Source of the DNA: Candidatus Sulfidibacterium hydrothermale
GTDB lineage: Bacteria; Bacteroidota; Bacteroidia; Bacteroidales; F082
Length of the DNA stretch: 64,000 nt
Reading direction: 5' to 3'
NCBI RefSeq assembly: GCF_020149915.1
Contig: NZ_CP083760.1
Coordinates: 3,038,001-3,102,000, forward strand
This document shows positions 51,604-60,949 of this stretch, one piece after another. The notes under the pieces were generated by a model that saw nothing but the letters and a program-made list of their open reading frames with translations, did not search any database and was not told where the DNA came from. Positions within the stretch are counted from its first letter, which is position 1. Each line of letters starts with the position of its first letter. The position numbers and the translations under genes are program-made.

Positions 51604-52875
51604 ATGTCGATTCTCTTAAAAAATGCCCGGTTTTTGGATTGGAAAACCTTACGGTTTAAAGAAACCAATTTACTGGTAGAACCGGGATTAGACGGAAAAA
51701 TAACGTTTTTGGAAACAACCCATCCTGTTTCTGAAGATACTGAAGTACTGGACTGCAAGGGAATGATCGTGACCAAATCGTTTGTGGTAGGACACCATCA
51801 TGTTTATTCTGCATTGGCCAGAGGCATGGGTGCTCCTAAAAAAAATCCTGAAAACTTTGTTGAGATTCTGCAATATATCTGGTGGACACTGGACAAGGCG
51901 CTGGACCGTGACATGATCGAAGCCAGTGCTTTATCCACAGCCATTGCCTGTGCCAAAGCCGGTTCTACCTTTGCAATTGACCATCATGCTTCACCCAATG
52001 CAGTACGTGATTCGCTGGAAATTATCGCCAAAGCTTTTGACCAGGTAGGTGTCAGCCATCTGCTCTGCTATGAAATTTCTGACCGTGACGGAAAAGATAT
52101 TGCTGAAGAGGGACTGGAAGAAACCGAAAGTTACCTGCAAAACCATCAGGGGCTGGTGGGACTTCATGCTTCTTTTACCGTGGGAAATGAAACCCTGAAA
52201 AAAGCGGCCATCCTTTCGGAAAAATATAACTCCGGATTTCATATTCATGTGGCAGAAGATGTTTTTGATGAGGAATTTACCAGAAAAGAATTTGGAAAAT
52301 CGGTTGTGGAAAGGCTGAAAGATACTGGAGCCCTCGATTCGTCCAAAACGATCCTGGGACATTGTCTCCACCTCTCGCATGCCGAAAAAGAATGGGTTCA
52401 ACAATCCAAAGCCTGGGTAGTACAAAATCCGGACAGTAACCTGAACAATCATGTGGGATTTTTCAACGGAGAAAACCTGGGTGACCGTATTATGCTGGGC
52501 ACCGACGGGATGCACAGTGATATGATTCGCTCTGCACAACAGGCTTATTTCGTAGGACAAACTTTTGATGATATCGACTTTTCAAAAGCCTATCAAAGAT
52601 TCAGAAATGTTCATCATTATTTAAATGAGAATCATTTTACCGGAGACGGTGAGAATAATCTGGTCATTCTCGATTATAAAAGCCCCACCCCGGTTTCTGA
52701 AGAGAATTTTCTTGGTCATTTTATTTTCGGGCTTCAGGCCTCCGATGTCCGCCATGTCATTTCCAACGGACAACTCATTGTAAAAGACCGCAAGATACAA
52801 ACCATTAACGAAGAAGATGTTTTAACATTTACCAAAAAACAGGCCCTTCGTCTTTGGGAAAGAATGCAACAATAA
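51604..52875 (+). CDS. ssnA: SsnA-type amidohydrolase of the purine cluster
   Basis: A 423-residue amidohydrolase with metal-binding motifs VGHHHVYSALARG, HIHVAED, LGHCLHLSH and LGTDGMHSDM. SsnA is found with xanthine dehydrogenase, YgeW and YgeY in many anaerobes and is thought to open or deaminate a purine-ring intermediate; its exact substrate is not firmly known. It directly follows the xanthine dehydrogenase gene and is likely in the same operon. The usual length is around 420 to 440 residues. Confidence 0.85.
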   Translation: MSILLKNARFLDWKTLRFKETNLLVEPGLDGKITFLETTHPVSEDTEVLDCKGMIVTKSFVVGHHHVYSALARGMGAPKKNPENFVEILQYIWWTLDKALDRDMIEASALSTAIACAKAGSTFAIDHHASPNAVRDSLEIIAKAFDQVGVSHLLCYEISDRDGKDIAEEGLEETESYLQNHQGLVGLHASFTVGNETLKKAAILSEKYNSGFHIHVAEDVFDEEFTRKEFGKSVVERLKDTGALDSSKTILGHCLHLSHAEKEWVQQSKAWVVQNPDSNLNNHVGFFNGENLGDRIMLGTDGMHSDMIRSAQQAYFVGQTFDDIDFSKAYQRFRNVHHYLNENHFTGDGENNLVILDYKSPTPVSEENFLGHFIFGLQASDVRHVISNGQLIVKDRKIQTINEEDVLTFTKKQALRLWERMQQ

Positions 52876-53034
52876 ATCTGCGGGAGATCGCTGGTGTTTC
52901 TCCCTAAAGCAGAATTCTACTCAAATCAAGAACTAAAAAATGCAAACATCGTTTGCAGGGTGGGTTATTGATTTATTGCTAATAAAAAATTTTTATCTAT
53001 GATTTTGATTTATAATTATTTAAAAATATAAAAC

Positions 53035-53976
53035 ATGAAAAAATTAGCCGTTGTAGCTTTCGGTGGAAATGCATTACTGAGAGCCGGACAAAAAGGAACG
53101 ATTGAGGAACAAACGGCCAATGCAGCCGAAGCCAGTAAAAAATTATTGACACTCGTTAAAAAGTACAATCTGGTTTTAACCCACGGAAACGGTCCACAGG
53201 TAGGAAACATTTTGCTGGCCAACAGTGCCGGACAAAAGCTGTATGGGATTCCGGAAATGCCAATGGATGTGTGTGGTGCCTATTCACAGGGATTTATTGG
53301 CTACGTGCTGGAACAACAGCTCCGGAATGTATTAATGAAACGAAATAAAGTTCGCGATATCATTACCCTGATCACCCAGGTTTTGGTTGATAAAAACGAT
53401 CCGGCTTTTCAAAACCCGACAAAACCTATCGGCCCCTATTATTCCAAAGAAGAGGCTGAGGACATCATGAAAAAAACAGGTGCTGTCTTTAAAGAAGATG
53501 CCCGCGGAAGAGGGTGGCGAAAAGTTGTGGCTTCTCCGGAACCGCTGGTAATATTCAATCAAAAAACCATTGAAAAAATTGCCCGCGAAGGACATATTGT
53601 AATTACGGTGGGCGGCGGCGGCATTCCTTGTTATTACGAAGCCGAAAAAACACTGAAAGGAATTGAAGCTGTTATTGATAAAGACCTGGCATCCTCACGA
53701 TTAGCCATTGGCATCCGGGCCGATAAATTCTTTATTCTGACCGATATCGCCAAAGTGTTTATCAACTTTAACACCCCTCAGGAAAAAGCCATCGACAAAA
53801 TGACCATCCTGCAGGCAGAACAATACCTGCGTGAAGGACAATTCGGAGAAGGCAGTATGAAGCCAAAAGTCAGAGCAGCTATAAATTTTGTAAAAAATAC
53901 CGGGAAAGATGCCATCATTACCGATACGGAAAAATTAGGAATCGACAATGGAGGTACCCGGATCACCATGGTTTAA
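53035..53976 (+). CDS. arcC: Carbamate kinase
   Basis: Converts carbamoyl phosphate and ADP to ATP, carbon dioxide and ammonia, the energy-yielding last step of ureido-compound fermentation. The 313-residue sequence has the family motifs FGGNALLRAGQKGT, THGNGPQVGN, VGGGGIPCYY, DKDLASSRLA and the late IDNGGTRI. In the purine cluster it would use carbamoyl phosphate made by YgeW. A short hairpin (GGGAGA...TCTCCC, about 52885-52905) stands in the 159-base gap after ssnA. Confidence 0.93.
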   Translation: MKKLAVVAFGGNALLRAGQKGTIEEQTANAAEASKKLLTLVKKYNLVLTHGNGPQVGNILLANSAGQKLYGIPEMPMDVCGAYSQGFIGYVLEQQLRNVLMKRNKVRDIITLITQVLVDKNDPAFQNPTKPIGPYYSKEEAEDIMKKTGAVFKEDARGRGWRKVVASPEPLVIFNQKTIEKIAREGHIVITVGGGGIPCYYEAEKTLKGIEAVIDKDLASSRLAIGIRADKFFILTDIAKVFINFNTPQEKAIDKMTILQAEQYLREGQFGEGSMKPKVRAAINFVKNTGKDAIITDTEKLGIDNGGTRITMV

Positions 53977-54072
53977 CTGTAACAGGAACTTTGAAGGAAT
54001 AACTGATTAAAAACGTTTAGCATAACACGACCTTTAAATGTTCCATTTTACTTATTCTTTGTAATAAGTAAT

Positions 54073-54107
54073 AAAAAAGCCCCGCAAATTCGCGGGGCCT
54101 TTTTTTT
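54073..54107. terminator. Bidirectional intrinsic terminator
   Basis: GCCCCGC (54079-54085) pairs with GCGGGGC (54092-54098), with A and T runs on the two sides. It separates the convergent arcC and ygeW genes. Confidence 0.88.
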
Positions 54108-54134
54108 ATGGAACAGTTAAATAAATAATGAGTT

Positions 54135-55322
54135 CTAATACAAAACCCTTTTTTGGTTGCTGTCCAGAATTTTCTGTAATACTTCCGGTGTATTTTTAAA
54201 CCGGTTGGTAAACATCATGGCAGCAATAATATAGGGTTTAAAACCAGCTTCCACATAAGTAGGAATACGGTATTTTTCAAACACATCTTTGCTGACTTCT
54301 CCGGCTTTACACGAAACATCAGTAATGTCTGCCGGCAGGCAGTGCATATACAATGCATCCTGTCCTTTGGTGAGTTGCATTTTGTGTTCGTTGTATTCCC
54401 AGTCTTTGTGTTTGGCATTTTCGGCCAGAGCTGCTTTTTCCAGTTCATCCAAGGCTTGGGTATCGCCTTTTTTCAATAGCTCGGTACGTTGTACCATCAC
54501 ATGGAACGGCGCCCAGCTTTTGGGATAAACAATATCTGCATCCTTCACCGCTTCTTCCATCGAATGGCTGATATGGAAACTTCCCCCGCTGTTTTTAGCA
54601 TTCTCACGGGCAATATCCACAATTTCAGGAATCAACTCATAGCCTTCAGGATAAGCCAGCTCCACATTCATTCCGAACCGTGTCATCAACGTGATGATAC
54701 CCTGCGGAACAGAAAGCGGTTTACCGTAACTCGGCGAATAAGCCCAGCTCATCACGATTTTCTTTCCTTTAAGCGCTTCGAGCGAACCATAATGCTGTTT
54801 CAAATGCAGCAAATCAGCCATCGACTGGGTAGGATGATCCTGGTCGCATTGCAGGTTTACGATACCCGGACGTACCGGCAACACGCCATTTTTATATCCA
54901 TCGTCAAGCGCCTGACCCACTTCCAACATGTATTTGTGTCCTTCGCCAATGAACATGTCATCGCGAATGCCGATAAAATCACTTAAAAAAGAGATCATAT
55001 TGGCGGTTTCACGTACGGTTTCTCCGTGGGCAATTTGCGATTTCTTTTCATCCAAGTCCTGTACTTCCAGTCCGAGCAAATTGGCTGCCGAAGCATAAGA
55101 AAAGCGGGTACGGGTAGAGTTATCCCGAAAAATGGAAATCGCCAATCCTGATTCAAACACTTTCGGTGAGATATTATTTTCCCGCATCTTTTTTAGAATG
55201 GCAGCTGTTTCCAGCACCATTTTCAGTTCTTCTTCGCTTTTCTCCCAAGTCAGCAGGAAATCATTCTGATATAAATTTGTTTTTAATGCTTTTAGTTGTT
55301 CTATCTGTTGTTTCAGCTCCAT
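54135..55322 (-). CDS. ygeW: Knotted carbamoyltransferase YgeW
   Basis: A 395-residue member of the aspartate/ornithine carbamoyltransferase fold. Carbamoyl-phosphate motifs NSTRTRF and DHPTQS are present, and the HCLPADITD segment binds the second substrate. YgeW is a knotted transcarbamylase whose substrate in anaerobic purine degradation is thought to be a ureido-propionate compound, run in the direction that makes carbamoyl phosphate for carbamate kinase. It follows ygeY by 69 bases on the same strand. Confidence 0.92.
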   Translation of the reverse strand: MELKQQIEQLKALKTNLYQNDFLLTWEKSEEELKMVLETAAILKKMRENNISPKVFESGLAISIFRDNSTRTRFSYASAANLLGLEVQDLDEKKSQIAHGETVRETANMISFLSDFIGIRDDMFIGEGHKYMLEVGQALDDGYKNGVLPVRPGIVNLQCDQDHPTQSMADLLHLKQHYGSLEALKGKKIVMSWAYSPSYGKPLSVPQGIITLMTRFGMNVELAYPEGYELIPEIVDIARENAKNSGGSFHISHSMEEAVKDADIVYPKSWAPFHVMVQRTELLKKGDTQALDELEKAALAENAKHKDWEYNEHKMQLTKGQDALYMHCLPADITDVSCKAGEVSKDVFEKYRIPTYVEAGFKPYIIAAMMFTNRFKNTPEVLQKILDSNQKRVLY

Positions 55323-55391
55323 ATTGATTTTTTGTTTTTGTGTTTCTTTTGCTTTTTTCTTGTGTCTTGTATCTTTTTTCTTGATTCTTAT

Positions 55392-56591
55392 TTACTTTTC
55401 ATCAGCAAACTTATAGGCATAAGCGGCATAGAAAGCGCTGGCTACTACGAGATGTTCCACCGGTGTTTTTTCGTTAGGAGCATGCGCCAGCTCTTCGTTA
55501 CCCGGGCCAAAACCAATGGTCGGGATACCATAAATACCATTGATCACCACGCCGTTGGTAGAGAAAGTCCATTTGTCTACTTTCGGCGCTTTTCCGTACA
55601 AGGCCGAATAAGCACTGACACCGGTTTGTACCACCGGATGATCTTCCGGCATTTTCCAGGTAGGATAGTATTTTTCCATACCGTATTCCAAGCCGGTGTA
55701 TGCTTTTTCTTTATACTGCAGAACCTCCACTTTGGCGTTCATGTCTTTTACGATTTCTTCAATCTCTTTTACGGCTGATTCTTTGGTTTCTCCCCAAGTA
55801 AGCCGTCTGTCGAGATGAAATTTTGCAAAATCGGCAACCGAACACAGCGAAGGACTTCCGGTAACCATTTCCGAAATCGTTACACTTCCTTTTCCAAGAA
55901 ATTCATCATAAGCCAGCCGTTCGTTCAGTTTTTCAATCTCCAGTGCTGCTTTTGAAGCCATATAAATGGCATTCTTTCCCCTTTCGGGAGCAGAACCGTG
56001 GGCCGACAAACCGTAAAAGCTCACTTCAATCTCCATCCGTCCGCGGTGACCCCGATAGATGTTCAAATTGGTCGGTTCGGTACTAATGGCAAAATCAGGA
56101 CGAATTTTATCTTCTTCCACAATGTATTTCCAGGGCAATCCATCCGAATCTTCTTCCATCACACTACCCACAAAATAGATGGTAATATCTTTGTCGAAAC
56201 CCAACTCTTTCAGAATACGTCCGGAGGTAACAAAAGATGCCGGACCACCTTCCTGGTCAGCCGTTCCACGGCCCAAAACATAACCATCTTTGATTTCTCC
56301 ACTTAAAGGATCAAATTCCCAGGCATCCAAATCGCCGAAATCCACGGTATCCATGTGTCCGTCAATGGCCAAAATGCGTTTTCCGTTGCCGATGCGGCCA
56401 ATCACATTACCCAGTCCGTCAATGAAAACTTCGTCAAATCCGGCTTCTTCCATCTGACGTTTCAGCTCTTGCTGAACCTCTTTTTCCTGAGTACTTAATG
56501 ATTTTATCTTTACCAGTTTTGACAGGTTTTGTGCCGTATAATCGCGGTACTTTTCCGAAAGCTCCTTGATTTTTGAAAATATTTCTTCCAT
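55392..56591 (-). CDS. ygeY: YgeY family M20 hydrolase
   Basis: A 399-residue M20-type metallopeptidase/deacylase. Metal-binding motifs: IDGHMDTVDFGD, GRGTADQEGG and VMEEDSDG; dimerisation-domain segment GHRGRMEIEV. YgeY homologues sit next to ygeW and selenium-related purine genes and probably hydrolyse a ureido or amide bond of an open-ring intermediate. It has its own promoter box upstream and is the first gene of a ygeY-ygeW minus-strand pair. Confidence 0.9.
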   Translation of the reverse strand: MEEIFSKIKELSEKYRDYTAQNLSKLVKIKSLSTQEKEVQQELKRQMEEAGFDEVFIDGLGNVIGRIGNGKRILAIDGHMDTVDFGDLDAWEFDPLSGEIKDGYVLGRGTADQEGGPASFVTSGRILKELGFDKDITIYFVGSVMEEDSDGLPWKYIVEEDKIRPDFAISTEPTNLNIYRGHRGRMEIEVSFYGLSAHGSAPERGKNAIYMASKAALEIEKLNERLAYDEFLGKGSVTISEMVTGSPSLCSVADFAKFHLDRRLTWGETKESAVKEIEEIVKDMNAKVEVLQYKEKAYTGLEYGMEKYYPTWKMPEDHPVVQTGVSAYSALYGKAPKVDKWTFSTNGVVINGIYGIPTIGFGPGNEELAHAPNEKTPVEHLVVASAFYAAYAYKFADEK

Positions 56592-56915
56592 GATCTATAT
56601 TTTTAATTAACGATTAATAATTTCTTTTTGAGAGGGTTCCGTCTCTCCAACACCCCTGCTTTCCACGCTGAAAAACCCTCAAAAAATTCTTTACAAAATT
56701 AAATCTTATTCTTCAATTAATTCTATTTTATGGTTAAATAAAATTAAGTTTATCTAAAAAATGGTAAATTCTACTAAATAGCTGCCAAATAAAGGAAAAT
56801 GAATCTAAAATAATTCCTATTTTCAATTTCAGACAGAGAAATAAACGCCAAAAGAGAAAAAAAGGCAAATTCATCCTCTACAAAAAAGGATATTTTCAGG
56901 CTTTTTAACTTTGGA
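56592..56915. other. Intergenic region upstream of ygeY
   Basis: 324 AT-rich bases. The ygeY promoter box lies at 56694-56701. No gene, clear terminator or other repeat was seen. Confidence 0.55.
56694..56701 (-). promoter_or_regulatory. -7 promoter box of ygeY-ygeW
   Basis: TAATTTTG on the minus strand fits TAnnTTTG, about 100 bases before the ygeY ATG. Confidence 0.5.
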
Positions 56916-58625
56916 TTATTTTGTTTGTTTTGGGTAAGACAACGACTCTGCACTTTTCCGGTTAATGGTGTTTATACTGGGCAACATCGTTGCTTTCATC
57001 CCGCTATAGAGTGTTTTCCACAAAAAGTTTCCAAATCCTTTTTCAATATCACGCTGAAAAAACATGGAGGCGGTTTTCGCCCCTTTTTGGTCTCCTTTTC
57101 GCGGATTATTTTTACGAACCATTGTATTTACCCCCCAGCTCATGAATTTATTAGACGCTTTGCGGTCTTTTTTCTTTGTTGCTACCAGCTCCATATCATG
57201 ATAAAGCATGGTCATGGTTCCGGTTCCATAACGCGGACTACCACTTCCTTTAAAGGTCATCTTGTCCAAAATACCTGATTTAAATTTCAATCCCGAAGCC
57301 GGATAAATGGCCGGATTAAAAACCCGGAAAGCAACCGGTCCGTGTACTGCTCCACTAAAGTAAAACGTGTCTTTCACCGACGCCAGCGGAAAAGAAAACC
57401 GAAGATAAAAAGGAGCTTTATTCATCATCCGGCCGGTAAGATTAATCTTCATGTTGCTTTTTTGCCAAAGAGAGGGGACATTTGTCACGTGAGTAATGGT
57501 TCCCGAAAGATCAGAGAAATAAACAATAAGCGGGGTAGAAATAACCGGCGACGATTCGCTGTATTGAAACCGGCTGTTTAAAATCTGTATGGTGTCAATG
57601 GTTATTTTTCCCGGTATTTTTTTCAACGACTGCTGGGGAAACAGAGGCCGCTGTTTATGGTTAAAGGGAACTTTTTTATCCCGGTAAAGATCGATCAGGG
57701 CATGGGATATTCCTATTTTTCGAATATATACTTTCCCCTTTGTGAGATAAAGATAAAAGTTTGCTCCGTCAAAAGAAATTTTATCAGTCCTCATGTCAAA
57801 ACGCTCTTTCTGAAAACGAATGTGTTTTGAGAAATCTTTTTTAGAATACAACGGTTTATAACGAAATCCGTCAATATAAAGTTCGTTACCCTTAAGGTCG
57901 ACAAAAAGTTTATCAAATTGAATATCGTACAATTGATTTCCCAGCTGAATGTAATTGTCTTTTGCTGTCAGAAAAGCTTCTTTTAAGGACGGATAAAAAT
58001 ACTGGTTTTGATGCCCGCTGTTTTTAAGCATCAGATCATTGATTTCCAACGAAATATTATTACTTACCAGTGTATATTTATGCCGTTTGTAATTATAGAT
58101 TTCCCATTTACTCTTTTTAAAACGGATGGTTCGGATAAAAACGCCATGAAGCAAAACAAGCCGAACAGAATCTTTAAAAGAAACCTTTTGTTTTTTGGCC
58201 GGAGTTACCGGTTTTTTAATGCCGTTAAACTTGTACATTTTAATCACCGGATTTTTTACGGTTATTTTCCGAATGATTAACTTTTTCTCTTTCAAAAGCG
58301 TTTTAAACTGAATGCCGGCTACCGTAAGCCGTCCCAAACTGAGTTCCGGAACCATCATGTCCACATTGGCTTTGGCCAAACTGTCCAAATACAGAGAATC
58401 CGGCTGATAATGCAATCCAATCAGGCTTACCGAACGGTTCATAAAATTAAAACCCACCCTGGAATAGGTAATATGATAATTTTTGAGTTTTTCTAAATGC
58501 ACGAAATCATCAATTTTATTCTTTATAATTCCGGCTACAATGCTGTTAAAACTAATAATCAGCACAATGATCAGAGAAAGAACACTTCCGGTAATAATCC
58601 AAATTTTCTTTTTTCGTCCGGGCAT
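56916..58625 (-). CDS. AsmA-like membrane-anchored envelope protein
   Basis: A 569-residue protein with one N-terminal membrane helix (about residues 9-31) and a large periplasmic part rich in beta-strands with many basic residues. It resembles the AsmA/DUF748-type proteins of Bacteroidota, which have roles in outer-membrane lipid traffic; no catalytic motif is visible. The assignment is by general pattern. It is preceded by the secreted nuclease gene on the same strand, with a 118-base gap. Confidence 0.55.
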   Translation of the reverse strand: MPGRKKKIWIITGSVLSLIIVLIISFNSIVAGIIKNKIDDFVHLEKLKNYHITYSRVGFNFMNRSVSLIGLHYQPDSLYLDSLAKANVDMMVPELSLGRLTVAGIQFKTLLKEKKLIIRKITVKNPVIKMYKFNGIKKPVTPAKKQKVSFKDSVRLVLLHGVFIRTIRFKKSKWEIYNYKRHKYTLVSNNISLEINDLMLKNSGHQNQYFYPSLKEAFLTAKDNYIQLGNQLYDIQFDKLFVDLKGNELYIDGFRYKPLYSKKDFSKHIRFQKERFDMRTDKISFDGANFYLYLTKGKVYIRKIGISHALIDLYRDKKVPFNHKQRPLFPQQSLKKIPGKITIDTIQILNSRFQYSESSPVISTPLIVYFSDLSGTITHVTNVPSLWQKSNMKINLTGRMMNKAPFYLRFSFPLASVKDTFYFSGAVHGPVAFRVFNPAIYPASGLKFKSGILDKMTFKGSGSPRYGTGTMTMLYHDMELVATKKKDRKASNKFMSWGVNTMVRKNNPRKGDQKGAKTASMFFQRDIEKGFGNFLWKTLYSGMKATMLPSINTINRKSAESLSYPKQTK

Positions 58626-58743
58626 AAAACAAAATATCGCTATTGTTGACTGCTTAAAAATACAAAATATCCGGATATACCCTTTTTTTCAGTATCCGGG
58701 GACCATAATTTATGAAAGAAAACAGGCAAAAAGAAGAAGGAAA

Positions 58744-60033
58744 TCAATACTTCAGCAGTTTACGGCTAAAGCTTGCCCCGTTCGATTCAGTAAATCTCAA
58801 AATATAAAGGCCTTTCGGAAGATCGCTCACGTCCATGGTTTGTCTTGAGAAACCCTGGGACAACGAGAACTGCTCTTGCATCACTTTTTTCCCCACCAGC
58901 GAAAAAACTTCAACTTTCAGGCTTAATGGCTTGGAAGCATGAACCGAAAAATTCAATACATCTTTCACCGGATTGGAAAATTTCAGCTCACTGATATCAG
59001 AAGGAATTTGCCGTATTCCTGCCGCTGTGGGCTGGTCAACAGAAACTTTCAATGTTACCGGAAGGTGATCGGAATTGTAATAAAGGGCATTCAAAACGTT
59101 GGAAGGAACAGTCGTATTTTCAGGATCATCCAACAGGGCTTTGTTAAAATGTTTTCCATCTTGCCCTACTACATGAAAACTTCCCGGCACATATTTTACT
59201 TTTTTTGTTCCGTTTTTTACGTTGTTTGAGATCAAAATAAAATCAAACCGGTCATCCAGTCCGCCGCCGGCAGGACAACCACTGGTGTAAGAATGCGTAC
59301 TCTGCGACTGGTACAAGGCATAAGACGCATTGTTGTGCCAGTCACCCACTGCATCTACCGGATCGTGAAACCGGATGGCTTCATTTTTATAATTAATAAA
59401 TTCCTGAAAAGCAGGTTCCTGGTCAGTATAAACATTAAAATCGCCCATGAGCAGATAATTTTCATCCGGATCATGTGCGGCAATATAGTTCATGGTATTG
59501 GTAGCCATCACTTTCCGGGCATTCTGATCATCAATACCGGCTTTCAGGTGGGCCACAACACAATAGATAAATGTTGTATCGGCACCTTCGTTTAGATCGG
59601 GCGATTTGTAATACAATTTAAAAATGTCCACATCGCGGATATAGGTCTGCGCCACCACGTGAGAAGCCTCTCCCAGTTTATTCTTATTGTAATACAAAAC
59701 ATTGACCAAATAAGCATCTTTTGGTGCCAGGGTATCCGAAGCCTTAACATATTCGGTTACACCATCGGTATTCAAACCGTTATTCAACAAATAATCATGA
59801 TAAGACCGTATTCCGGTCATTTCGTTTACCGTCAGAATATCCGGTTTAACATAGTGTACGATCGTACTGATATATCCCGTTTTTCGGGCAACATTATTAT
59901 TACTTGATGTACAATAGCTTGTGAAATTACCGTAATTCAACAAGTTATATTGCATAAAAGTAATGGTATCTTGTCCTTTGGCAAGAAAAGATAAAAAGAC
60001 AAAATATAATATGATAGGTAAAACTTTCTTCAT
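58744..60033 (-). CDS. Secreted endonuclease/exonuclease/phosphatase-family protein with T9SS signal
   Basis: A 429-residue protein with a signal peptide (ending LAKGQ), an EEP-superfamily catalytic domain (residues about 25-320) and a C-terminal T9SS type A sorting domain (SNPVKDVLNFSV, VFSLVGKKVM, LPKGLYILRFTE). The catalytic domain shows MQYNLLNYG, VNEMTG, LMGDFNVY and the terminal NSDHLPVTL that carries metal-binding and catalytic residues. It is expected to be exported to the cell surface and to cut nucleic acids or other phosphodiesters. It could feed the purine genes. Confidence 0.82.
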   Translation of the reverse strand: MKKVLPIILYFVFLSFLAKGQDTITFMQYNLLNYGNFTSYCTSSNNNVARKTGYISTIVHYVKPDILTVNEMTGIRSYHDYLLNNGLNTDGVTEYVKASDTLAPKDAYLVNVLYYNKNKLGEASHVVAQTYIRDVDIFKLYYKSPDLNEGADTTFIYCVVAHLKAGIDDQNARKVMATNTMNYIAAHDPDENYLLMGDFNVYTDQEPAFQEFINYKNEAIRFHDPVDAVGDWHNNASYALYQSQSTHSYTSGCPAGGGLDDRFDFILISNNVKNGTKKVKYVPGSFHVVGQDGKHFNKALLDDPENTTVPSNVLNALYYNSDHLPVTLKVSVDQPTAAGIRQIPSDISELKFSNPVKDVLNFSVHASKPLSLKVEVFSLVGKKVMQEQFSLSQGFSRQTMDVSDLPKGLYILRFTESNGASFSRKLLKY

Positions 60034-60049
60034 ACGATAAAATTTTCTG

Positions 60050-60057
60050 CAAAATTA
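60050..60057 (-). promoter_or_regulatory. -7 promoter box of the secreted nuclease gene
   Basis: TAATTTTG on the minus strand, 16 bases before the ATG at 60033. Confidence 0.5.
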
Positions 60058-60167
60058 AAGAATACCGCGTGAATCCGGTTGGCTGACCGGCTGTTTTTCA
60101 GCTTTTTTAACAGAATTTTAAGAAAAAAAACAGTAAAAGCTGTTCTGAATTTAATCGCAGAGGCTGG

Positions 60168-60449
60168 TTATTGCGATTCCGTTTGTGCCGCCCGGGCTTT
60201 TCTTTTTTTATAATAACGGGCTCCCACATATTGTCCCAGGAAAAAAGCACCGACCAAAAAAGGATAAGTATAAAGCTGAAAGCCGAGTTCAAAGTAATAC
60301 CGCAAGAAAATAATAACCGGTATGGGGAGATGAACGGCCAAAAACCATTGCCAGGAGAATTTTTTCACTGAACCGCGCCAGTATCCCCAGGGCATATTAA
60401 AGAAAAATGTAATCAGCGTAACGATTCCCAAATGGATGTATTCCTGCAT
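60168..60449 (-). CDS. Small membrane protein of unknown function
   Basis: A 93-residue protein with three probable membrane helices (starts MQEYIHLGIVTLITFFFNMP) and a basic C-terminal tail (ARYYKKRKARAAQTESQ). It contains an aromatic GYWRGSVKKFSWQWF loop. It resembles small conserved membrane proteins of Bacteroidota, but I do not recognise a named family. A promoter box (TAGTTTTG, minus strand) lies just upstream at 60469-60476. Confidence 0.6.
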   Translation of the reverse strand: MQEYIHLGIVTLITFFFNMPWGYWRGSVKKFSWQWFLAVHLPIPVIIFLRYYFELGFQLYTYPFLVGAFFLGQYVGARYYKKRKARAAQTESQ

Positions 60450-60886
60450 GTGCTTAATTTTTGGTTGGCAAAACTAAGAAGAAATATTCTAAATAATGGC
60501 ATGCTTAGAAATTTCTTTGGGTAATTCCCTTTTTGATGTGATTGGGTTTTGATAAGAATAAAGTCTGTTTTGTATTGATAATTGTAGCTTTTTCTCTTTT
60601 CCAAATAGTTTTGCAGAAATCTCGAAGGGATGAAATACCAGCCACCTCTGAATAAATTCAGCGTCAATGATAATAAGAGTCGTCCCTGCGGGACTCCAAT
60701 ACACCACGTCTTATCGGCGCTTCGCGTTTAGGGTTTAGGATTTTTGTCTTTTGGTTTTTTGTTTTTTGGGGGTTCAATCCGGGTCATTGGGAAACGACAA
60801 ACGATAAATATTGAGTGCTGAATGGTGAATAGCGAATGGTGAATCGTTGATTTTCAAGATTTTACCTGTATTTTCACTGTCATCCT
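60450..60886. repeat. Degenerate repeat-rich region left of the IS element
   Basis: About 437 bases without a gene. It holds a hairpin GTCCC TGC GGGAC at 60682-60694, GC-rich stretches and tandem-like words (GAATGGTGAATAGCGAATGGTGAATC). Its open frames translate repeats. The last ten bases, CTGTCATCCT, form the left half of the IS target site. Confidence 0.5.
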
Positions 60887-60949
60887 ATGTTTGCAAAAAG
60901 AAATAATTACAGGAAGTGTTAAGTTTGAAAATTATTAACCAATCAGAAG

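Noticed and set aside
60489-60707. 72-residue minus-strand open frame near the IS element
   Set aside because: It spans the GTCCC/GGGAC hairpin repeat; another frame over the same bases is also open, typical of repeats and not of a gene.
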